Source of the DNA: Zychaea mexicana
Lineage: Eukaryota > Mucoromycota > Mucoromycetes > Mucorales > Lichtheimiaceae
NCBI RefSeq assembly: GCF_025766255.1
Contig: NW_026516692.1
Location: 310,001 to 374,000 of the forward strand
DNA: 64,000 nucleotides
Direction: 5' to 3'
Below the pieces are notes generated by a model. That model was not told where the DNA came from, ran no database searches, and was given only the letters and a program-made list of their open reading frames with translations. Position 1 is the first letter of the stretch. Every line of letters starts with the position of its first letter. A program made the translations under genes and the position numbers. This document shows positions 55,814 to 64,000 of this stretch, in pieces.

Positions 55814-56296
55814 TCATTTACTTACCCAATTATATTTATGTTTTATGCATTCATTAGTTATACTTGTACTTATATTAGTATCTGTTGATTTATTTTTGAC
55901 GTCAGTTTCTTTTGTTATATCTATATCATCTATTATAGCCTGTTTTATATCCTTATGCTTTTTAAAATATTCTTTTGGCTGTATTTCTTCTACTATTTGC
56001 TTGTTTCTCCGTTTATTTTTAATGTGTCTTTTTTTCTTTTTACGTTTTGGTATATTATTTGGTATGTTGCAGTCACTGCTTTTCTCTGATTCAGATGTAC
56101 TTACATCTATGTATTTATGTTTCTCTATATCTTCTGGTGGGTTTTCCCAATCAGTAGTATCATTTACAACATCATCACATTTTATATCATTAAACACATC
56201 TTCCCAATGCCTACAATCTACTGATGATGGTACCTTTACAGTTAACCATCCTCTATTATTTTGTTGAGGCGGTTTATGTTGTTTATTGTTCTATGT
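55814..56296 (-). pseudogene. Rep-like gene, 3' (C-terminal) part
   Basis: The frame that enters the hAT insertion at 57358 continues here after a TAG near the junction. It includes GWLTVKVPSSVDCRHWEDVF, an acidic segment, then a strongly basic cluster (KRKKKKRHIKNKRRNK) that looks like a nuclear signal or DNA-binding tail, and ends at 55814. No family match is known to me. Confidence 0.55.
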
Positions 56297-57357
56297 ATTA
56301 TTACTAGGGATCCGTATCAGAACCGTAGAACCGGAACCGAACTGAACCGAAACCAAGAAAATACGGTTCGGTTCCTACCAAGGACCGAACCGGAACCGAA
56401 CCGGTTCTGTATACTTAGAACCGAAGAACCGAGAGGCAGAAGATTGCAATCAGCGATTTTGGTAATTAGTATAAAGTAGGCTATAATGGAAGTTACGAAC
56501 AATGTTATTTCGAAAAGACCACGAAGTAGTGTATTTGCAAGCCATACTTTATTGAAACCTGCAAAAGCAGAAGGGAGTGAAAAATAGTAAAGAAGAGAAG
56601 AGAAAAAAATAAAAAAACACTTCTTCTGACGGCAGCTTGCTTTCTCCGCCCATGACGCACATCATTACTTGTTCCTCTACTTTGCTACCCACAATGCATA
56701 TTTCTCCATGACGTACTACTTTACTAGATTTATTATGGCTTCTCGATCAGTTTTATCAAGTTTGTGCATTCCGTTTGAGATTGCGCATTCTGGGGCTCAT
56801 AACAGAATTATCTTACCCATTCACCCTTTGCCTTTTATGAGACACTATACACTATACACACGTAGAGACACAGCAGCTGTATGTACTGCCGGTTGTGGTT
56901 CAATTCCTCCAATGTTACGATTACATATTGTACTAGTAATACTAAGTCGCTCTAAGTAAGTACTATAAGCTCCACTTTTTTTTGTAAAAACTGTGCTTCA
57001 ATCTTTTAACCATGCAATGACCCACATCGTATAAGAATGTTTACATTCTGTTTCTCTTATTCATTTTGAGATCGCTGTTCAATGTACAATAATAAACTAT
57101 TCTTTTTTACTGCAGTATTCAAGTATACCGCGACATTTGAACACACACATCAGCTTTCATTTAAAGATACCGGATCTTGCCTTTTTTATATACATGAAGG
57201 GTTTGGCTCTTCGGTTCGATCCTTCGGTTCTACGGTTCTCGTCGGTTCTAGTCGGTTCTAGTCAGTTCTAGTCGGTTCGGTTCTTGCTTTAGAAGATTCG
57301 GCTCGGTTCCCTTCAAGAACCGAACCGAACCGAACCGTACGGATCCCTAATTATTAC
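56297..57357. mobile_element. Non-autonomous hAT element with exact 8-bp TSD, inserted in the Rep-like gene
   Basis: The element is 56305-57349 (1045 bp), starting TAGGGATCCGTA and ending with its inverted copy TACGGATCCCTA. The direct repeat ATTATTAC flanks it exactly (56297-56304 and 57350-57357). Both ends carry arrays of AACCG/CGGTT units as subterminal repeats. No transposase is encoded. Confidence 0.9.
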
Positions 57358-57892
57358 TATTATGTTTTTTTTCTTGTTCCTTCATATATTCTTCTGTATC
57401 AGCTAATTCTTGCAGTTCCTCTACTGTTTTATCCATCGGTGTATATTTTTTAATACCATCCTGACCACTATTATGTGCATAACGGATAAATGTATGCTGA
57501 TCTTGGTATTCGTTTTCGAATTCATCTTTGTATAAGTCTTCATACATATCCATGTTTTCATAATACATGAATTTATTTTCATAATCCTTCACCTTCATTG
57601 TGTATGGATTCCATATTATATGACCTTTACAGTTCTTATCAACATAGATAATATATAAACGATTGAGCGTTGGTTCTAACTCATATACTGATTTATTTTT
57701 GTATAACATGTGCGGCATATAGTTACTATTCAGTATTATTGGCATATTTTTCTTTTTAGTTATTGACTTTGTGAATTTACCATTAAGTTTTAACCGTGTT
57801 CCTTCTAACATTTGGTTTAAAAATGTTAATTTGAAATCAGAACCTGTTTCTTCATTATACATAAAATCATAATCATCATCCTTATAATCTGA
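57358..57892 (-). pseudogene. Rep-like gene, middle part (helicase Walker B and motif C)
   Basis: In the same frame as the upstream part after one in-frame TAG. It begins YKDDDYDFMYNEE, a Walker-B-like acidic run, and PIILNSNYMP about 55 residues on fits SF3 motif C with its terminal Asn. The rest is Tyr/Asp/Glu-rich. Confidence 0.68.
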
Positions 57893-58912
57893 CTAATCAT
57901 TTTCTTTATTCATTAGATATGCTCGATGGCCACCTTGTTCTAATACATCAATGCTATATGTCTTACCTACATTTGATGGACATACAATCCAGTATTGTGG
58001 TATCTTATTTTTACCACCAAACATTGTTTCAATCCCAAACATAGACCACATATGTAGTTTATTTCCAAGGTTATTTTCTATATTGGCATCATGAAAGTAA
58101 GAATTTAAATTTGATCTTACAGTATCATATTTAAATAGCAATTCTGGATATATTTCGGTAGCCTTCCACATATTAAGCTGCTTCGTAATTAATTGATATC
58201 CAAGTAACTGTTGGTGCATTTTTCTGGTCTTAACTTCATAATTTGGATCCATATTATAACAAATATAATCTTTTCCTGTCATACAGTAGCTAATGGACTT
58301 TTGTGGATTACCACCTGGCTTAATATTTGGAGTAACACCATCGATAGTAAAGAATTTACGTGCTGTTTTTGTGTCGAACCGCTCATTCATTTGTATCCAT
58401 ATATGAACATGTTTCTCACCAGTTTCTGGTGCAATTTCATCACATACAATTGCCTTTTCAATTCGATAACCAATACGTTCATGTTTTATAAACCATTCCA
58501 TGATTTGTTCTTTTGTTAAATGGAAGTCCTTACAAATATATGTGAACAGCCCTTTAGTGTTTTGGAATCGGAATTCTTTGCCGCCCTGTGAGGAATCTGC
58601 ACCAGAGGTGTTACCCTTTAACATTGCATCGGAAAATTGAGGATTTGAGGATTTGAGGAATTTTGCAAAAGCCCTAATCTGTCCCATTATTACAGTACGG
58701 TTCTCGTCCCTTACTTCCTTTGTTATGTTAGCCTTTATGAGGTCCTTTTCGAGTTCGACCCTTAGTTGGTCAGCAATTGTTTTTTCACTAACATCTTGAT
58801 GATGTTCAGTAAGATGCTTTGCTCTTTCTATTAAGAGCGTCAATGTTATTCCTAAAATAGGAATAAATTCAGCCATAATGGCAATAAATGTGAGGAGGTT
58901 CATTTGATCCAT
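57893..58912 (-). pseudogene. Rep-like protein, N-terminal part: HUH endonuclease plus SF3 Walker A
   Basis: 339 codons open from ATG at 58912 to TAG at 57893. Residues 5-28 are a strongly hydrophobic helix (membrane-like), then a charged coiled-coil-like stretch. RCR motif I is LFTYIC (122-127), motif II HVHIWIQ (168-174, the His-x-His metal ligands), TPNIKPGG (about 194-201), and motif III ISYCMTGKDY with the candidate nucleophile Tyr209 and Lys214. Walker A is PSNVGKT (312-318). This order is that of Rep proteins of CRESS-DNA viruses and related plasmids, which nick DNA to start rolling-circle replication. The N-terminal hydrophobic helix is unusual for such proteins. The in-frame stop lies between Walker A and Walker B. 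Confidence 0.78.
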
Positions 58913-59438
58913 ATTGTGTTTTCGTTGGGGTAGTTTTGTTGGAGTGCTAAAAAGATAACAAATATATTTTGCTTTATATTCTGTGGTGTTATTTTTATAT
59001 TAAAAGAAATCCAATTTTTATTTTTTTCAAAAATTTAAATGTATGCATACCAAGACATTCATGCATGAATTATTTCAATAGAAATTAATTTGGCTATCCT
59101 GATATATCTTAGCTAAAAAGTCATCTAGGGCTACTAGACCGCATTAAAATCATCATAACCATGGCCGGTCCCCATATAATGATCAAGTGTAGCAGCCTAA
59201 AGCTATAATAGACACAGAAATAACGCACGACTTATTGATATACTTTGTGCCATTACTCAACCTGATAATCATACTTCATGCTCTACAGAAAAGCCTATTG
59301 ATTTCCCTCTGCTCAATATAAAGACAAAAAGATGAATTCACAACAGTTTCTGATATGGATGGTTATAAGTCAAGCAGCATAAACTAGTATACATTAATGC
59401 AGTGTCTGCATGTGCATGTCAAAATGACCTACAGCCTT
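58913..59438. other. AT-rich intergenic region
   Basis: No gene recognised. It probably holds the Rep-like promoter and the outer end of the composite element, whose terminal repeat I could not identify. Confidence 0.45.
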
Positions 59439-60229
59439 TTATTGTTGCTGCTGATGCGATGGCCACTCTTGCCAAGCTTTCATTCCATCTTGGCGATCTC
59501 GCTCTCTTCTGCGCTGCACATCGTCGTCATTCACCCTTTCAAGCGACATATCTTTTCGATCAAAAGATCGAAACAACTGCAGAAGTTCTCGGTACGTTGT
59601 CACCTGCGGATTGTTCATGATCGTTGATGATATGTTGTATACAAAGCCATTCACCCCGGTAATGTACCACAGCTTTCCCGAAAAGTAAAGGTGCAGGACA
59701 GTCTGTGGGGCATATGTCGGCTTCTCTTTCAACACCTAGATATCCATATTTTAATAAAGATGACGAAAGATGAAAGTGGCTTAAGATCTACCTCGAATCC
59801 GCGTTCCACCATCTCCTGTATCGCTTCATGTTCATACAAGGAGCGCACGCCGTCGATGACACATACGTTGCAATGTACATATACCCTGATCCTGGGCTGC
59901 CCTCTCGGAACTGCATCGTCCAAGTAAGCAGGGCGAATCACCAACCAACCCATGCGTCTGACGAAATTGCGCAGGGCAAAATCCTCGTAAATTGCGCCAT
60001 TGACAATCACAGGGGGGAGTTGAAGCATGTAAAGCCTCGTTACCTCGTCATCGTTAGGCCTTCCTCTGATGCGGCCACGTTCTCCCCTTGTGGCAGGGAG
60101 AACAACTGTCGTGCTTTCAGCGTAAGACTCGTAATTTTCAGGAACGTTTGAGGTATCCATTTTGGGAGAAAGAGAGTGTGTATCTCTGTTTGCGGTCGGG
60201 TTTAAAATCCTTAAACTAGTCTGATCCAC
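59439..60229 (-). CDS. Hypothetical protein, two exons
   Basis: Exon 1 59792-60229 and exon 2 59439-59735 join in phase 0 by a GTAGAT...CTAG intron; 244 aa. An alternative start is the internal ATG of MDTSNVPENY. I do not recognise the family. Exon 1 has an Arg/Gly-rich patch (ATRGERGRIRGRP), an aromatic/hydrophobic fold (LYMLQLPPVIVNGAIYEDF, RMGWLVIRPAYLDD, IRVYVHCNVCVIDG). Exon 2 has LYFSGKLWYITGVNGFVYN and a charged Arg/Asp-rich, Gln-ended tail. No signal peptide or membrane helix is seen. It lies between decayed transposons but is intact, so it may be a host gene or a passenger of the neighbouring hAT. Confidence 0.5.
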
Positions 60230-60590
60230 CTTTTTACAGTGACGCTAATGAACAGACTTCAACCAACAATGGAAATGATACATTAAAGTAATTCTAACAT
60301 GGAAAGTAATAGATCAAATTTAAAAAAAAAGATATATTCTTTCTATTACTAAGGCTGTATCTCACTAAGGTTGTCAAAGGGAAATTTTCCCCACTTTCCC
60401 TCTCTCTTAAGTCTATTAATCACCTCTTGCCTTCTGCGGGTGATGTCTTGCTTTCATTTTTTTTCTATTTTTTTGTTCCTTCTGGCCTGGTCCTTCGAAG
60501 TAAACCGAGCAAAATGTCAGTGCAATTCATATAGGTGTTCTGCCATCCAAATACTGTCGTTGTTCAGCAAAGGGCGGGAATACTGGTGAT
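60230..60590. other. Short intergenic region
   Basis: No gene recognised; pyrimidine-rich around 60380-60480. Confidence 0.5.
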
Positions 60591-61161
60591 TAGGGGTCGC
60601 AATCTGACCCGCAGGTCAAAACCAACCCACAGGTCAAGGACGGGTCAACGGGTCGGGTTGCTGCTTTTCTGACCCACGGGTCGACCCGTCCAACCCTTGA
60701 CCCGACCCGTTGACCCGTTGTGACCCGAGTGTCTATAGTTTAGATTTGGGACAGTACTAGTTATCCAACGGTTCCTTTATTCAAGTGTATAGCAAGATAT
60801 ACGAAAGGGAAAAAAGAATATTATGATGACATATGCGAATACTGTTTATTTTATATGAAGGGCAGAGTATGAAGATAAGGGGAAGCGCTAAGGCCTAACG
60901 GTGCAAAGTATATAGGATTTAATAAATAAGGATACCTGAAGACCAAAGATAACTTAGACTTTAGAGTAAAAGGAAGAACAAAATAGGGAAGGCCGTTAAA
61001 AAAGGAAACAGGAAGAAGTGTAAAAAGTAAGTGAGCAGTTTAGCAATAGGAGCAAAAAAAATGAACGAAAGGAAAGAGGAGTGAAAAAGAGACAAATCAA
61101 ATAGGAACGACAAAGATCGGAAAGTGAGAAAAAAAAAGGGATAAAGGTGGTGGAAATTTTT

Positions 61162-63365
61162 TTAGTCGGTTGTTATTTTTGACCAAGCCTTTACCAAAAC
61201 GCTTTCTTGTAATGCTTCCGGCAATAATCTATTTCGTTCAGATGGCACGAATCCTTTGACATCCGAAAACAAGCGCTCACAAGATGTTGACGTTGCAGGG
61301 ATGGCGAGAAACTTGCGTGCCATTTTTGCTAACTGCACGTACGTTGTGCTTGTGCGTTGCCAGTACTCCAATTCGTAGCTTACTGGTCGTCTATTATCGT
61401 CACCTTCGGCAAGTGTTGTCTGTGGCTCGCTTACATATGCTGTCAACTCATCTTGGATTCTTTGCCTCTTGGGACAGTAGCGATTGCGACGTATCTCCTC
61501 AGGTGACAGTGCTCCAGCCTCACGGTCAGTGGTGCCACTCACAGTCTTGAACGTGCTCCATTCTGCTTCGACACTCATTCTAGCTGTCTCTTTAAATTCT
61601 GGCTCCCATTCCCGTTCATCCCAGTAAGCATACTTCAGGCATGGGTCCATTGCTGCGGCGACGGCATATACGGTGGACGAATCGGTTCTTGCATAATACA
61701 TTTCAAGCTTTGCTTGGGCCTGTCTTGCTGCGTCACGCAGGATTTGCGGATTTGACGTGTCGTCTTGGAAGTCTTCGAGATCGTCAATGAGCACGTTGTA
61801 TGCGAAGATTATTTTGTTGATAGACGGGTAACTCTTGATGGACCATGTTGCTTAATACATTGCTGTATGTGATGCTATTACAGCATGTTATATTTTCCGT
61901 AATAACTTACTGTGATGTTGATAGCTCTTCCGTCATAATTTTTAGACTATCCAGCAATGCTATGACATTTTTCATGTATGGCTCGTCTTGGGGATCCAAC
62001 CGATATATCGACAACTCGCTAAAGAATTCGCAGGTTGCATTATACGCGTCCTTCACCCTCAACGCCCGTACCAGCATATCATAAGTGGAGTTCCATCGTG
62101 TGCGCATATCCAATTGTAGCTCGAGCTGCTCGCCATACTTCATAGAACAATATTCACGATATTGTTTTCGGTACTTGGTAGTGGACATCCTTAGAACATG
62201 GTAAATTTAAGTTAATATGTGTGTAAGCGGCCTGACCATTTATGCCAGTGATTTATACCCTACCTGATTTTCTTTATTCCTACTCTTAACTTGGACACCA
62301 CGTTGCTAATACCTTGATCGGCCGCGATATCTGATTCAACAACATTATCGAGCAACGGCTGTGAACGCAACCCATCTTTGATCAGTACTTGCGCAACCAA
62401 ATTGACGACGTGACCAATACATGGGATAAGGTGTTTGGCTGCCTGGAAATGGAATGCGCGACGACTCTCCCCTCTTGTCTCGGCACGCCTTTCAAGCTCT
62501 TTAGCCATGGACAGGTTGTTGGAAGCATTGTCGGTGGTACTGGCAAACAGGAGATGAGTAATGTCGAAATCGTCGAGCACTCTTAGGAAATGATCTGCAA
62601 GAGCTTCTCTGGAATGGCGTTCATCTGGATGCTAGAGACCGACTAAAACCTCCCGCTGCACCCAGTACTCGTCAATGAAATGAGCGGTAATACCAAGGAA
62701 ATCATACCCCCACTCTGAGGTCCAGGCGTCCACGGAAAAAGAGAGACATTGTTGCGCTTGCAAATAGGACATGATGCGCGCCTTCTCGACTCAATATAAC
62801 CAGGTGATGTCGCTCTTGATGGTATTGGCAGTAATCGGCGCGACAACATCAAACGACGGTGCAGCTTGAGTGAGCTAGATGAACTTGCGAAATTCTTCAT
62901 TTTCCACCATCGTGTATCCAGACTTTGTGCTGATGATGAAACGTGCTTGTTGCTCCCGCCATACTTCTTGAGTAACGGTCATTGCTTGGATAGACATAAC
63001 ACCACGAGCGAAACTGTCCATTGGCCCAACAACTGCCACGCTGCCTTGCTCGCACTTCTCCTTCATAATGCTGTGTCTATTTAGTAGGTGACGGATAATG
63101 TTACCAGTAGATAAACCAATATATGACTTTTGGCACCTTGAACAAGTAATCTTGATAATGCGATTCCTCTCATCTTTTGTAGCATCTGCAACCTTGTATT
63201 TGTAAATCCATGGCTCTTATGAACCCGTGCCGTACTACTTTGGCTAACCATTGCTGCACTGTGTTCTGTCTCGCTTGTGGTTGCTTCGTGAAAGTCACCG
63301 GCTTCAGATTCAGTGGGATCTAAGGACATAGAGGACAAATTGCTGTCAGAACGGGTGAACTCCAT
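61162..63365 (-). pseudogene. hAT-2 transposase, decayed
   Basis: In protein order: an acidic, Ser-rich N-terminus (63365); a BED finger in a shifted frame (TCSRCQKSYIGLSTGNIIRH, about 63060-63160); SVDAWTSEWGYDFLGI with the first catalytic Asp near 62730; STTDNASNN with the second near 62530; HLIPCIGHVVNLVAQ; MRTRWNSTYDML; AMDPCLKYAYW; and the C-terminal dimerisation domain ATSTSCERLFSDVKGFVPSE near 61260. Introns, three or more stops and one or two frameshifts interrupt it. Unlike hAT-1 both catalytic Asp motifs survive. Confidence 0.75.
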
Positions 63366-64000
63366 GATGGTGTAAGTGCTAGGTACGAAGGCTGTTAGGT
63401 ATCAAAAAGAATAGCTGAGAAAATAAAGATTACTTTGCAAGAAAACGGAAAACTTGTATATATTTATATCTTTTTTTATCGCTGTTTACGTTGCATAGAA
63501 TAGAAATATAACTACTACTTAGAAAACAGTACATCTTTTGCTTTTGGGTATACGGACATCATGCCCAGTTTGGCCATGCTTTGGATACATATACTTGAAG
63601 CTTTAGTTGATCTATTATGTAGCATAAATAAAGCTTCTTTTACAATTCTCCAAAAACGTTTTAATGCTGGTGTAACTAGATGTTTTTGGAGCAAATACGT
63701 CATTTTCTCTACACTCCTGGATGGTACAGGTACGTTTCCCTTTAATTTTACGATCGTCCAAATCAACTTGTCTACAGTGACTAAACACAATGTTTGACTA
63801 CCGTTAGGCAGCAATCATTATTATAGCTCGATCTTTTCGTCATTGCGTTCAATACTTCATCCCTGGTACAAATACAGCATCACTGCTTTCTTATCTGCAG
63901 CCTTTTTCTCACTGTTTTTTTTACCGCATCCTTTTTTGTTGCTGCTGCGGCACCACTTCTCTTTTACACCTGTCCTTTTTTGTCGCCACTCCAGCACCAC
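63366..64000. other. Right edge, no firm gene
   Basis: A minus-strand frame of 99 codons (63515-63814) has non-repetitive, Lys-rich text (ALKRFWRIVKEALFML) but no motif I recognise; it could be a remnant within hAT-2 or chance. The last 150 bp are pyrimidine-rich. Confidence 0.35.

Larger units (their letters stand above)
48690..58912. mobile_element. Composite AT-rich element: chromodomain DDE transposase plus Rep-like gene (with later insertions)
   Basis: Two convergent, similarly AT-rich decayed genes share this block: a PIF/Harbinger-like transposase with a C-terminal chromodomain (+, ending 55751) and a Rep-like gene (-, ending 55814). Their stops lie about 62 bp apart. Later insertions are a 1.5-kb foldback-rich segment (about 49390-50890), DIRS-B (about 51476-55552) and a non-autonomous hAT (56305-57349). 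Without them the unit would be roughly 3.5 kb. Terminal repeats were not found, so a single element is an inference; two neighbouring insertions are the alternative. Confidence 0.45.
60591..64000 (-). mobile_element. Decayed hAT transposon (hAT-2), running past the right edge
   Basis: The left terminus TAGGGGTCGCAA at 60591 is followed by dense GACCCG/CGGGTC subterminal repeats to about 60735. The transposase gene (61162-63365) is oriented leftward. The opposite terminus is not seen, so it lies outside the window or has been lost. Confidence 0.6.

Noticed and set aside
48728..58912. Alternative genetic code with TAA/TAG read as Gln
   Set aside because: Stops at Gln-like positions are tempting, but HIS1, ASN1, the ERT1-like gene and the barrel genes end in ordinary TAA/TAG/TGA, and the affected genes also carry frameshifts and Asp-to-Asn changes.
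1..64000. CRISPR arrays, operons or ribosome-binding sites
   Set aside because: The gene structure is eukaryotic, and the repeats found are microsatellites or transposon ends, not spaced arrays.

Overview
The window is nuclear DNA of a filamentous fungus, most likely an early-diverging lineage (Mucoromycota, Mucorales-like). Evidence: many short GT-AG introns (seven in one transcription-factor gene, one exon only 22 nt long), fungal single-copy genes (HIS1, ASN1, an ERT1/AcuK/RDS2-type zinc-cluster regulator), pyrimidine-rich promoters, abundant homopolymers and microsatellites, and a dense set of DIRS, Crypton, MULE, hAT and LINE elements. I cannot name a genus from sequence alone.

Layout. 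0-24 kb is host gene territory: an RBR-like E3 ligase gene (-), a C2H2 regulator (-), a secreted double-psi beta-barrel protein (+), a long gene-poor gap holding a U6 snRNA gene (-), HIS1 (-) divergent from an ERT1-like regulator (+), a second secreted barrel protein (-), a small hAT-derived MITE with perfect 8-bp target duplications, an F-box/LRR gene with a broken 3' continuation (-), and ASN1 (-) with two perfect Gcn4/Cpc1-type sites upstream. 24-30 kb is a gap followed by two LINE fragments and an AT-rich stretch.

30-46 kb is a nest of transposons. A decayed hAT (about 60-bp TIRs, 30108-37557) contains a MULE (30645-34567, exact 9-bp TSD) whose gene joins a GCM/MULE-type transposase to a USP-like (C19) peptidase domain. 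Next to it lies a decayed DIRS-type retrotransposon (+), interrupted by a head-to-tail pair of apparently identical 2.95-kb Cryptons separated and flanked by the same 7-bp core TTATTAT. A tRNA-Ser(GCT) gene follows at 46.3 kb.

48.7-58.9 kb is an AT-rich block which, once later insertions are set aside, reads as two convergent genes: a DDE (PIF/Harbinger-like) transposase ending in a chromodomain (+) and a long Rep-like protein (-) with HUH endonuclease and SF3 helicase motifs as in CRESS-DNA replicons. The transposase is split by a foldback-rich 1.5-kb insertion and by a complete DIRS element with 101-bp inverted terminal repeats and an internal complementary region. The Rep gene is split by a non-autonomous hAT with an exact 8-bp TSD. 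This transposase/Rep pairing is the most unusual object in the window.

59-64 kb has one unrecognised two-exon gene and a second decayed hAT (-) that runs off the right edge. Most mobile genes carry isolated stop codons where Gln or Trp would be expected, a C-to-T-like decay pattern. Gene models are manual and rest on splice-site logic, frame continuity and recognised motifs; family assignments come from recognition and no database search was run.
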